Shown: positions 20,801-31,577 of the stretch, in pieces
Layout of the letters: each line of letters opens with the position of its first letter
Position numbering within the stretch: the first letter of the stretch is position 1
Assembly (NCBI GenBank): GCA_030848705.1
Contig: CM061235.1
Location: 131,385,228-131,449,227 of the forward strand
Source: Heracleum sosnowskyi
Taxonomy: Eukaryota > Streptophyta > Magnoliopsida > Apiales > Apiaceae
Reading direction: 5' to 3'
DNA length: 64,000 nt
The notes under the pieces: generated by a model
What the model was told of the DNA's origin: nothing
Database searches by the model: none
Seen by the model: only the letters and a program-made list of their open reading frames with translations
Program-made: the position numbers and the translations under genes

Positions 20801-22677
20801 TCTTCTTCCGTCAATTGTGGTAGCACAGAGGATGATCCTGAAGCCCTGTCATGTTGCACAGGTTTCAGCCATTCAGTTATTGTGGCCTGAGCCAAGTGAG
20901 AGCTAGTGCTTGGCACTTCATGAGATGTAAGGTTTTGAGTCTCCTCCAGCCTTGGAATGGCTGTAGGGTCTAATGTTGTCTCCATTGAAATGGGATGTGT
21001 TACAACATTAGCCCTATTTGTCTGTGAAGACAGTTCCACATCCCTAAGGATGGGAGAATTTGGCACAGAGTCTCCAGTGAAAACTGGTGAATCCTCCATG
21101 TTTGTGTTGGTGTCATTAGGATATGCCCCAGCATGCATTCCCTGACCAACTAGATGTGGTTCCTGGGTGGTGAGCATAGTGTCATGCACCATGTCACTTG
21201 AGATTGGCTCAATCACAGGAGAGAATTGTGATTGATCAAAGGCAAGATTGTCATTGGAATGACTCTCTTGTTCAGAAGAAATTTTTATGGAAGAATCTGA
21301 GAGAGAAGTGGGGTTTAGATTAGATTGTGGCAACTCCCCCTGAGAAATAGGAGGAGTTTCAACAGTGATGTGCTCTCCACTCTGTGTATTATCAGCCTTA
21401 TCACTCCTAGGGTCAAGAGTGAGGTCTTGACCCTGTGCAGACACTGTACAAGATGCAGTGGGGAGGTTGCTCTTTTCAATGCCAATGACCTGTTGAGAGG
21501 CCATGGACAGTAACAGGTGTACCCCTTTTTCCACATCTGAATCCTGTTGGGAGGATCCAGTGGTAGGTTTGGATTTGGATTTCTTCTTTTGTCTGGTGAG
21601 AGGTGACTCAGGATTCTCACTAGCTATCTCTACAGATTCATTTATCACTTCTAGGGCTCTCTTCTTTGACTTCTTTTTAGTAACACCAATCTTTTGAGAG
21701 ATTGATGCACTTGGCTGCCTAACTTCTATGGGACTGTTTTCAGTGGGGTTACTGGATGGGATGGGAAGGCTGGGGTTAGACTGTGTAGCTCCTCCAGTCT
21801 CAGCCTCCCCTGTCCAGGAAAGTGCATGGTATATGGGCTTATCAAGTGGATAAGACTCAAATGTGTCCTGCATATGCTTGGTCACACTTAGAATCACATC
21901 CACTTGATTCCTTGTGTCCAATGAGCCAAATAGTACTTTGGACATGGACTTGGAATAAGCCATTTTAGTGTTATCTATACCCTCCAATAGATGGACATTT
22001 GCATCAAGAAAATTTAAAATAACTTGAAGGAAACGAGGGTAAAAGATGTCATTACCTCTACCACGAATGGTCCTGCCTAGCCTCTGAGTCAATTCTTTGA
22101 GAATTATGGCTCCCACATTGATCTCCTGGTTGTTGGCCAAGGAGTAGGCTAGCTTCACAGCAATGTGACTGATATGGTCCCATCCTGTCTTCCTGCAGAG
22201 AAACACCTTCTGGAGTGCGTCAAACAGAAATGACCACTCCCTTCTCACAAACTTCTTATTCAGCTTTCCAATATCTATCTCATCAGCATACTGAATGAAG
22301 GTCATGAATTCTATGATTTGAGCATCTGTAGCTTCTTGGTCATGACCCTCCACCTTGAACCCCAAAGCTTCATTGATTTCCCTTTCACCAAATTGAAAGT
22401 GTTTGCCTCCAATTGAACAACTAACCTCCTGGAATGAGGTTCCATCTTCCCTAGCCATTGTTGATACCAACGCCGTTCTCCAGAATCCTTGCAACACATC
22501 GACATACAAGGTAGGGTTCAGGGTTAGGGCTTGGCGTAGGTAGGAAGTGTTCAAGAACCGTACAAAACACTTGTACCTTGGGTTAGCCTCAGCCTCAGAG
22601 GGAATGGTGAGAAGATTGGTTTCTTTGGGAATGGTTAAAGGGATTGAGGATGATACTGTTTGAGATTTGGGTGCCAT
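17818..22677 (-). CDS. Copia ORF3, large third ORF downstream of pol (copy A)
   Basis: The frame starts at 22677 and is open for 957 codons to a TAA at 19804-19806. It then continues in the same frame, without another stop, to 17818 (ATG at 19683 for the last 621 codons), so the full frame is about 1,618 codons. Residues about 30-290 form a globular domain (RYKCFVRFLNTSYLRQALTL; INEALGF; CRKTGWDHISHIAVKLAYS) that recalls domains called putative plant transposon protein; that likeness is from memory. Then follow a long Ser/Thr/Pro-rich acidic part, a helical part with a coiled coil (about 860-900), a lysine/serine-rich segment with an acidic run (DGDDDDDDDEEK), and a charged C-terminal coiled coil. 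I see no signal peptide, no membrane span and no furin-like site, so an envelope role is not supported. Its function is unknown. Confidence 0.85.
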
Positions 22678-23390
22678 TTCGAGAGTGAGAGTAAAAAAAA
22701 AAGTAGAGAATTTGTGCTTAGGTTTGAGAGTTTGAGAGCAATAGACAAGATGAAAAGTTGTGAACGGTTAGAAAAGGTATTTATATGATAGAGACACTGC
22801 GATATGGAGTTATGAATGTGTACAGTCTATTTGTATGTCGCGAAGTCAAAAATGGCCTGTACCGCAAAGTCTTGCACATTATATCGCATAGTCTCAGAAA
22901 TGAACTATGTCGCAAAGTCCTCAAGATGAAAGGATTGGGGAGACTTTGCGATATAGTAGAAATACCCTGGCTAAAGCTCTCTTTTAGGAATTTTAAGCAA
23001 ATTGTCAGACTTTTACCAAATTTTGAAATAAAATAAATTTAAATCAAAATTCTGTCAAATGTGGAGACTTGTCGATATAGTTATTCTAAGTCGCGAAGTC
23101 ATAAAATGAACTATGTCGCAAACTCATGAAATGAACTATGTCGCGAAGTCTCACAATCTCAACAGTTTGCGATATAAGTCTGTTTGATTTGAACTGTGTC
23201 GTGAACTCTGAAAATCATCTATATAGAGATGTCTTAAAAGCTCACAACTTTACCAACAAATGTGATTTTGAAAAATATGCAGTAAAATACTGAAATATTT
23301 ATAAATCATATCTCAGCTAATTTTCACTCCAAACAAATAGAGCATTTAAATACAGTGAAAATTTACTGCTGCAACTATTTACTGGCATAC
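22678..23390 (-). promoter_or_regulatory. pol-ORF3 spacer with TATA-like box and TCGCGA repeats (copy A)
   Basis: Same layout as in copy C. The TATA-like box is at 22778-22785 (TATAAATA on the minus strand), about 100 bp before the ORF3 ATG, and the TCGCGA-type repeats lie upstream at about 22820-23190. The repeats are mostly in the opposite orientation to those in the LTR. No ORF of note crosses it on the element strand. Confidence 0.55.
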
Positions 23391-26300
23391 TTACTTAGAG
23401 CAACTAAATGAAGGATTGAGCATTCCAATTTCACTCACAAGTCTGTTGAAGACTGCTTCATTCAGAGGTTTAGTAAATATGTCAGCTAATTGTTTCTCAG
23501 TGGGAACATAAGAGACTTCTATGGTACCATTTGCAGCATGTTCCCTAATGAAATGGTACCTGATCTCAATGTGCTTTGTAGTAGAATGATTAACAGGATT
23601 GGCAACTATGGATATTGCACTAGTATTGTCACACATTAGAGGAATGTGTTCTAACACTAGCCCATAATCCATGAGTTGATTTCTAATCCAAAGCAATTGA
23701 GCACAGCAACTTCCAGCAGCAATATATTCAGCCTCAGCTGTGGATGTTGCTGTGGACTGTTGTTTCTTACTAAACCAGGACACTAACCTTTGACCTAGGA
23801 ATTGACAGCTTCCAGAGGTGCTCTTCCTGTCAATTCTGCATCCAGCATAATCAGAATCTGTGTAACCAACCAGGTTGAACCCAGTGCCCTTTGGATACCA
23901 TAGCCCAAGATTAGGAGTCCCCTTTAGATACTTGAAGATTCTTTTGATAGCCATCATGTGAGATTCCTTGGGATCAGACTGGAACCTTGCACAGAGGCAT
24001 GTGGCAAACATGATGTCTGGCCTGCTAGCTGTGAGATAGAGTAGGGATCCAACCATTCCTCTATAGACCTTGATATCAACTCTCTTGCCTTTCTTGTCTT
24101 CATCCAGCTTGATTGCAGTAGACATAGGAGTTTTGGCTGGGGATGACTCTTCTAAACCATATTTCTTTAAAAGATCCTTGACATACTTAGATTGGTTTAT
24201 AAAGATGCCATCCTCCCTTTGATGTACTTGCAGGCCTAGAAAGTAGGTTAACTCTCCCATCATACTCATCTCATATTTACTTTGCATCAACTTAGAGAAC
24301 CTTTCACAGAGTTTTTCATTTGAAGAGCCAAAGATGATATCATCCACATAGATTTGAACAAGAATGATATCATTTCCATGCTTCTTGAAGAATAGGGTTT
24401 TGTCAATTGTACCCCTGGTGAATTGATGCTCAAGAAGGAATTGAGATAGAGTCTCATACCAGGCTCTTGGTGCCTGTTTGAGTCCATAGAGTGCCTTAAG
24501 CAGTCTGTACACAAAGTTTGGGAAGTCTTCATTTTCAAAGCCAGGTGGTTGAGACACATAGACTTCTTCAGCAAGATCACCATTGAGAAATGCACTTTTC
24601 ACATCCATTTGATACACCTTAAAATCTGAGTGAGCTGCAAAAGCCAGGAAGATTCTGATGGCTTCCAGTCTAGCTACAGGTGCAAATGTCTCATCATAGT
24701 CAATGCCTTCTTGCTGACAATATCCTTTGGCAACCAGCCTTGCTTTGTTTCTAATTACCACTCCTTCTTCATCCATTTTGTTTCTGAACACCCATTTGGT
24801 GTCAATAACATTCTTTCCTTTTGGAGGAGGTACTAGTTCCCATACTTTGTTTTTCTCAAATTGATTCAATTCTTCTTGCATGGCAACAATCCAATCAGAA
24901 TTCTTCAAAGCTTCTTCAATTAATTTAGGTTCCTCTTGTGACAGAAAGCAGCTATACAGACATGTATTTAATGTTGCCCTTCTTGTTCTAACTCCCTCAC
25001 TAGGATCTCCAATGATTTGATCCCTAGTGTGGGCTCTGTCCCATTTCCTTGTGTGCCCCTGTTCATTTCGTTGATCTGTTCCAAGCTCATTTTGGTTGAT
25101 AGGTGCATTCTCTTCTTCTCCCCCTGTGTTTGTGAACCCTTGCACAGGTGTTTGAAGAAGATTGTCAACTTCAAGGATTTCATTCTCTAGAACAGTTTGA
25201 ACATGGGGTTCATCTTCACTTTCAGAATCCTCAAGATAACCTTGATTCTCAAATCTCAATGGCACACTGTCTTGATCACTTGTTTTCAGTCCAGGAGTTT
25301 TCTTGTCATCAAAGGTAACATCCATGCTTTCCATGACTTTGTGTTGCTCAGGTACAAACACTCTGTATGCTGTCCTTTCCAGAGAGTATCCAATGAAGAT
25401 ACCTTCAAATGCCTTAGCATCAAATTTTCCAACATGCTCAGAGGTATCTTTCATCACAAAGCACTTGCTTCCAAACACATGCAGGTGCTTGAAGGATGCT
25501 CTTTTTCCAGTCATTAATGAGTAAGGAGTTTTGCCAGACTTCTTATTGATTAATGTTCTATTTTGCACGTAGCATGCTGTGTTAACAGCATCAGCCCAAA
25601 AGCTAGTGGGTAGCTTTGCATCCAGCAGCATTGTCCTTGCAGCTTCAATGAGAGTTCTATTCTTTCTCTCAACTACTCCATTTTGTTGAGGTGTTCTAGG
25701 AGCTGAGAATTGTTGAGAAATTCCTTTATCTTTGCAAAACTCATACAATGTTGAATTTCTGAACTCAGTCCCATTATCACTTCTCAAAGCAACTACAGAG
25801 GAGCCAGTGCTTTGTGCTTCTTTATCAACTCTCTTGATATGCTCTATTATGACTTGGGGTGCTTCATCCTTGGAGAATAGGAATTCCACCCAAGTATATC
25901 TTGAATAGTCATCTACCATCACTAGAGCATGTTTCTTTTTGGAGAGGGACATTACATTCACAGGGCCAAATAAGTCCATGTGAATTAGCTGCAGAGGTTT
26001 TGAGTTTGTATTGAGCAACTTGTTCTTGTGACTGGATCTTTTAATTTTTCCTTTCTGACAAGCTTCACATGCTCCATCTTGCATAAACTCCAAGGCAGGC
26101 AAATCCCTGATAAGTTCTCTCTTGGTTAGAGAGTTCATTGCCTGAACATTCAAGTGAGACAGCTTCTTGTGCCATAGCCAGAATTCCTCATTTGTGGCTT
26201 TAGTGTAGAAACAACAGACTTCTCCCTTATCTGCAGCCTTGAGATTGGCTACAAACAAGCTTCATTTCTTCACACCAGTTAGAACAACTTCACCACTTTC

Positions 26301-26600
26301 CCTTTTTGAGATTGAACAAAGGTCTTCATCAAATTCCACTTTGAAGCCTCTGTTGGTAAATTGTCCAATACTCAAGAGATTATGCTTCAGTCCTTCAACA
26401 AATGCTACATCTTCAATAATGACATTTCCAGATTTAACACTGCCATATCCCATTGTATAACCAATGTTGTCATTTCCAAAGGTTACTGATGGGCCAGCCT
26501 TTTCCTCAAAATGTGATAGCAGGGCTATATCACCAGTCATGTGACTTGAGCATCCACTGTCCAAGATCCATATGACTCTTTTATTCCTGTTGCCCTGCAT
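23391..26600 (-). pseudogene. Copia pol with one nonsense codon (copy A)
   Basis: Same 1069-codon polyprotein as in copy C, but codon 113 is TGA (26262-26264) where C has GGA, a single substitution between protease and integrase. The upstream piece (112 codons) keeps the protease DSG. The downstream piece (955 codons from an ATG at 26258) keeps integrase, reverse transcriptase (YVDD) and RNase H. Other differences from C are few missense changes. Confidence 0.93.
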
Positions 26601-26611
26601 TCACAAAATGA

Positions 26612-29074
26612 CTAAGTTGTTTTTGGTACCCACACTTGGTAGGGTCCAGTTGATTTAGAAACATTTTGATTAATAATTCTTCTGTCATAAATTGCATTTC
26701 TCATAGTAGGAGACTTCACTTTTTCTGTGGCTTTGGAGTTTACACTCTTAGGCTCACATGAAGTTTTCACCCTCTTATCCCTGATTGGGGACCCTGTCCT
26801 ATGAGAATGCATATGTGTGTGTGATTCACCAGATTGTGCAGAGTCAAGTTTATGTTTAAGAGATAAACAGTTAGCAATCACAGTCACATAGCATGTCATG
26901 CAGTTTGGCTTACCACAGAAAGAATCATGACTAGAATTTATGCTAGCAGAATGGTTACTCAGGTTGTCAGCTTCAACAATATCAGGCTTACTACACTTAT
27001 GAGTCAAATGATTAACAGATAGGCATTTTTGACATTGTTTCCTGGGAGCATTTGGCACATAAGCATAGTTGTTTCCCTTGTTAACACCCACTTTACCATT
27101 TCTGTTTTGTTTCCTTTTCTTAACAACTTCTTTCTTTGCTTTAGGACTCTTGACAAGATTGTCTTTGGTCTCTTTCTGATTGACAAGTTCAGGAAAGGAA
27201 GAAGTGTTCTTAGCAGCCTCATCTTCTTCAAGTAGTTGTTGCTTGATGATCAGTAGTTCCTCATCAAACTCAACAGCACTCTTTCTGAAGATGGGCTGTT
27301 CAACACTTGACAGTATGGTTGGGGCATTTTTGTTTGTAAAAGTTTCCTTTCCTTTGCCCTTGACCTTCTTCCTTCCCTTGTCATTATCATAGTCAAAACC
27401 AACTCCAACCTTGCAGTCTTCAGTGTGTTCCTTGTGATAGGTTTGAATAAGTTCAGAGGAGTTTTTGAAGCTTCTTAGTTTCAGTTCAGTTTCAGCAATT
27501 TGTTCCCTAAGGGCTTTCTCTATCTGCTCAGCACAAATCACTTTGTTTTTAAGATACTCAACCTCCTTTTTCAAACCATCCAGGTTCACAGCCATTAACT
27601 CAAGTTTCTCATTCTTTTCTGTAAGCTCAACATTCTTAGCAGTTAGTCTATCAATTTCTTCATTAGCTACTAACATGCTAGTATGAATATTAAACATCTC
27701 AGTGCTCATATCTTCAACAGTTTGCTTATATTGAAGGGGAGTCATATCAAGAGAAGTAAGAATGGGTACCTGACTTGAATCACCATCATCAGAAAATGCC
27801 ATCAAGGCATAGTTTGAGTACTCTTGTTCTTCTTCATCAGAGTCATCCCAGCATTTTCCCTCAGCAATAAAAGCTTTGCCCTGTTGTTTCTTGAGTAGAG
27901 CCTCATACTTAGCTTCAAGCTCTAAGTATGCTTTGTCCTTCTTGACTTGTTTAGGCTTTTTGCACTCAGTGGCAAAATGCCCAAGTTCATTGCAGTTATA
28001 GCATATTATTTTGGTCCTATCCACACTTCCTGTCTTGTATCCACCCTTAGCAGCACCAGCAATCCCTTTTCCTTTATTGAAGGTGTTTGAGCCACTAGAT
28101 CCACCAGTGTTTCCAGTATTGAACTTGGACCTGAATGGCTGCTTTCTTTTAAACCTTATGTTAGGATACCTCCTAGCCATATAAGCAAAAGATTTGTTTT
28201 CCATTTTGTCCAGTTCCTCCATGCTGTAAAACTCATCTTCCTCAGGCAAATCATAGACGACCTGGACCTCATCACCAGTGTCTTCAACTTCCAGTTCCTC
28301 AATCTTCACCTGACTGATTTTAAGAGAGTCCATTCTTTGACTTAGGTTGTCAGCAATAAGTGCACAGGAGGTATTAGCCACTAATCCTTGCTTTGCTTGA
28401 ATAGATCTCTTTTGAAACAGCTCCAACTCATATGTCTTCAAAACACCATATAACACATCAAAACCAATCTTTGTTAGATATCTTTCTTTAAGGGAAGCGA
28501 TTCTTGGTTCCAAGTGATCTGGAAGAGTTAGTAAAAACTTCATATTGAGCTCTTCTGTTTCATAGTGTTTGTCATAGAGTTTGAGCTCGTTTATCAGCTT
28601 GTTGAATCTCTCAAACACTTCTGTGATTCCCTCCTTTGGCTGAGCCATGAAGGCTTCATATTGTGAAACAAGAATCTGCTTCTTGTTCTTTCTTACTTCA
28701 GTAGTTCCTTCACAGAGCACTTCTATAAGATCCCACATCTTCTTGGCACTAGTACAATGAGCAACAGTGCCATACATGTTGAAGTCCATAGATTCACAAA
28801 TGATAAGTTGAAGATGTCCATCCAGTGCAACTTTTTCCTTTTCAGGATCAGTGTATTTTGAGGGATCTTTGGGCACATGTTTTGCTGGTACAATCTCAGT
28901 GCCAATGGTTGTTTCACCAATCTCGATCATTGGAATGAAGGGACCATGCTTTAGAATATCTAAATACATGGGGTTAGAAGCTTTGATGAAAAACAACATC
29001 TTCTTCTTCCATAAACTGTAGTGCTCCTTGTTAAAGGGAGGAATCTTGATACTGCTTAGTTTCTGTGAACTCAT
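26612..29074 (-). CDS. Copia gag, intact 820 residues (copy A)
   Basis: Full-length gag from MSSQKLSSIKIPPFNKEHYS, the usual start of copia gag (UBN2-type capsid domain, about residues 10-230). A first zinc knuckle CYNCNELGHFATEC has C358, C361, H366, C371. Then come an acidic stretch (WDDSDEEEQEY), a coiled coil (about 455-545), lysine-rich segments and a second CX2CX4HX4C knuckle at C681, C684, H689, C694. The second knuckle and the long C-terminal extension are unusual for copia, where about 300-400 residues and one knuckle are common. It is stopped by TAG at 26612-26614, 11 nt before the pol ATG. Confidence 0.95.
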   Translation of the reverse strand: MSSQKLSSIKIPPFNKEHYSLWKKKMLFFIKASNPMYLDILKHGPFIPMIEIGETTIGTEIVPAKHVPKDPSKYTDPEKEKVALDGHLQLIICESMDFNMYGTVAHCTSAKKMWDLIEVLCEGTTEVRKNKKQILVSQYEAFMAQPKEGITEVFERFNKLINELKLYDKHYETEELNMKFLLTLPDHLEPRIASLKERYLTKIGFDVLYGVLKTYELELFQKRSIQAKQGLVANTSCALIADNLSQRMDSLKISQVKIEELEVEDTGDEVQVVYDLPEEDEFYSMEELDKMENKSFAYMARRYPNIRFKRKQPFRSKFNTGNTGGSSGSNTFNKGKGIAGAAKGGYKTGSVDRTKIICYNCNELGHFATECKKPKQVKKDKAYLELEAKYEALLKKQQGKAFIAEGKCWDDSDEEEQEYSNYALMAFSDDGDSSQVPILTSLDMTPLQYKQTVEDMSTEMFNIHTSMLVANEEIDRLTAKNVELTEKNEKLELMAVNLDGLKKEVEYLKNKVICAEQIEKALREQIAETELKLRSFKNSSELIQTYHKEHTEDCKVGVGFDYDNDKGRKKVKGKGKETFTNKNAPTILSSVEQPIFRKSAVEFDEELLIIKQQLLEEDEAAKNTSSFPELVNQKETKDNLVKSPKAKKEVVKKRKQNRNGKVGVNKGNNYAYVPNAPRKQCQKCLSVNHLTHKCSKPDIVEADNLSNHSASINSSHDSFCGKPNCMTCYVTVIANCLSLKHKLDSAQSGESHTHMHSHRTGSPIRDKRVKTSCEPKSVNSKATEKVKSPTMRNAIYDRRIINQNVSKSTGPYQVWVPKTT

Positions 29075-29110
29075 TCTTGATCTTTTCCTGTTTGTACGTT
29101 AACAGCCTAC

Positions 29111-29122
29111 GCTCTGATACCA
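29111..29122 (-). other. Primer binding site (initiator Met tRNA), copy A
   Basis: On the minus strand it reads TGGTATCAGAGC, complementary to the 3' end of plant initiator methionine tRNA, two bases inside the 5' LTR. This is the standard plant copia primer site. Confidence 0.93.
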
Positions 29123-29124
29123 CT

Positions 29125-30380
29125 TGTTAGAAATGAATACTACTAGAAACTAGACAGAGGGGGGGTGAATGGATAGTTTGATATATTTTTCGATTCTTGA
29201 TAACTAAGTAACAGACTGTATATGATTATGATATGTAATATGCAGAAAGTAAATAACACACACAATCACTTTAATCTACTTTGTATAAGCAAATTAAATA
29301 CTACAGCTTTCCAAGAAATTCACAATCGAATTTCTGGCTTCTAAACAAGAACAGTTTGAACTTGTTTGCTTACAGAGAAAAGAGCTTAAGATAAAAACTA
29401 TGTGTATCTCTCTTACAGCTAACAATAGGATGTGCATGATATATATAAGCCCTATACAAACTAGTGCACACACCTATTTTTACACAGTTACCCCTTGCTG
29501 AAAGTCCAACTTGTTCTGCCATAAGACGTTAACTATGTCAGGAAGGACCACCTGCTTTTCGGAGTCTTTCCCGTTTCTGTAGCTGCTTGTCTCTTATCTT
29601 TCTCTCCAAGTTTAGCTGTAGATTTGCCATCTGTTCTTTGGACCACCTTGCCAGAACAAATGCTTCAGTATTTGTCTCTTTTGATTCTTGGTTCTGTACC
29701 TTGATTTGTCTTGTTATAAACGGCTAAGTGTTGATATCGTGAACTCCACTTTATTCCTGACTTCGCGATCTCACTTGTGAGGACTTCGCGATATAGCCTT
29801 TGAAGACTTTGCGACATAGGTCATTTGACGACTATGCGACATAGGTCATTTGACGACTATGCGACATAGGTCATTTGATGACTATGCGACATAGGGCTTC
29901 TGAGGACTTCACGATCTAGGCTTCTTTGACTTTGCTGACTTCAACACTTCACGACATGTGTCTTGAGGACTTCTCGACATAGTACAAAATGGACTATGCG
30001 ATATAGTACTTCACGACATGGATATTGGTGACTTCACGACATAGCTTTCTTCTGACTTTGCTATATAATGCCTTAGACAAATTTCTGCAACTTATTTCTT
30101 CATAGCCTTATTTATCTCTATCCTGCTGCATGAACACTTCTGAACTTCTACCAGGACAATTATTCAATGGCCTATATACAATCTAGATGCAAGAAACTTT
30201 ACTAAGCTCATTATAACTCTGAGCATATATGGTCAAGCTAATGTTCATGAGAACAAGACAAGTACATTTAGAGACCTATACTATATCCCAGTGATAGAAC
30301 TCACTAGGTCATGTAATGTGACATAGTCACAAAGTGTAGGCTTGTTAATAGTGGTATTCAGACATGTCTTGAGCCTAACA
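29125..30380 (-). repeat. 5' LTR of copia copy A
   Basis: 1256 bp, same length as the partner at 16408. TATA-like box TATATATA at 29439-29447; the GACTTCGCGACATAG-type array is at about 29760-30065, upstream of the TATA box in the sense of transcription. The termini are TGTTAG...CTAACA. Confidence 0.93.
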
Positions 30381-30385
30381 AAAAA

Positions 30386-30440
30386 CAGGTATCAAAACTT
30401 TCAATGTTTCGTCTTTAATAATATAGTATATATAGAGAGA
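30386..30440 (-). mobile_element. Helitron H5, 5' end beyond copia copy A
   Basis: Resumes the Helitron broken at 16407 (CAGGTATCAAAACTTTCAATG against CAGGTACC on the other side) and carries the family 5' end AATGTTTCGTCTTTAATAAT. The terminal TC is probably the minus-strand complement of GA at 30439-30440, followed by T. Confidence 0.55.
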
Positions 30441-31034
30441 TAGATTTATAATATTACTATTTTATGCTACTAAATGAAATAGCCCGTGATATTTTTGAAA
30501 TTTTAGTTAGGAGAGTTAGAAAATATAAAAAAGAATATACGTTTTGGAAAAAAAAACTATTCGGTTATTCATTACTAATTATAATATTATTATTTTATTT
30601 TATTAAATAGAACTGTTCGTGATATATTTGGAAAATGAGAGGTTTTATTTAGAAAAAATAGAAAAGTAGAAATTTTAGTTAGAAAATATAAAAAAGAATA
30701 TACACTTTGGCTAAAAATGGTAATAGCTTAGTTATTACTTATTAGCAATTATAAACTTATTATGTTATTTTATTAAATAAAACTGCCTGCGATATAATAA
30801 TCATTAACAACAATTTTAAATCAAAAATTTATAATAATTAATTAGGGTTTGAGATTCAAATTACATTACGCTTCTTATCGGGAAGCGAGAAACCGCCCCT
30901 AATGTTATCTTTTATATTATATAACAAAATATATCTATAATATATAATAAGTTATAATTTTTTTATTAAAGTTTTATATATAGTGTAACCAAACTAATGC
31001 ATAGCGTATTTCAAATTATATATGTATTTATAAT
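30441..31034. other. AT-rich decayed Helitron-like DNA
   Basis: No gene is seen. Repeated blocks such as CCGTGATATTTTTGAAATTTTAG are similar to the interior of the nearby Helitrons, but no clean termini are present. A short GC-richer spot (GAAGCGAGAAACCGCCCC near 30884) is unexplained. Confidence 0.4.
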
Positions 31035-31039
31035 AATAT

Positions 31040-31572
31040 TGATATGGGCTGAAAAATAACCCAGAAATGTAATTAATGACGTATTAATTAGACTCAGATT
31101 GGTCCCAGAACACGACCGAATAAACAAGGCCCGAAACTCTAATTATTTATTAATTTCGTAATTAATAAATAGAGAAAATATAATGCTCATGAAAGAAATC
31201 CAAAATATGGTAAATTCCTCAAATAGGGATCTAGAATCCCAATTAAAAGAAATAATGAGTCACAGTCCTTATCCTACAACACGGAAAAGACTTGTCCACC
31301 AAGAAATACAATATTTATCCATTATCAAAAATGAGACTTATTCGCTAAGTCTCCTAAACATACTCTAACTACGAGGCTCCAAACGCTTATATAGGGACCA
31401 TGATCATTCACAATAGAACTACGTTTTCTGGCTTGATTCTCAGCATTGATTGAAATACGTAGACATCTTGTGAGGACCGATTTAGTCACGAAACACAAGA
31501 GCAGCCATTAAAGCTCGAAAGCTCTTAAAACCCTAGAATTAAATTTACAAATACGTTTTTTAATCCATAACA
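31040..31572 (+). repeat. Gypsy LTR, probably solo
   Basis: A 533-bp LTR beginning TGATATGG and ending ATAACA, with the 5-bp repeat AATAT directly on both sides (31035-31039 and 31573-31577). The sequence after it has no primer-site-like segment, and no gag or protease follows, so I read it as a solo LTR. However AATAT also follows the LTR at 36024-36528, so an origin as the 5' LTR of one rearranged element cannot be excluded. It is homologous to the LTRs at 36024 and (inverted) 57403. Confidence 0.75.
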
Positions 31573-31577
31573 AATAT

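Larger units (their letters stand above)
16408..30380 (-). mobile_element. Complete 13.97-kb copia element copy A (SIRE/Maximus-like)
   Basis: Two 1256-bp LTRs flank the internal region, with an AAAAA duplication on both sides (16403-16407, 30381-30385). Minus-strand order: LTR, primer site, gag, pol, spacer, ORF3, polypurine tract, LTR. I saw only five substitutions between the LTRs (near 16643, 16816, 16891, 17494 and at the terminal TG/TA), so the insertion is young. It is about 4 kb longer than usual copia elements because of ORF3. It carries a nonsense codon in pol and an in-frame stop in ORF3, so it is probably not autonomous. Confidence 0.95.

Noticed and set aside
17818..22677. ORF3 as a retroviral-type envelope gene
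   Set aside because: No signal peptide, hydrophobic membrane span or cleavage site is visible; coiled coils alone are not enough.
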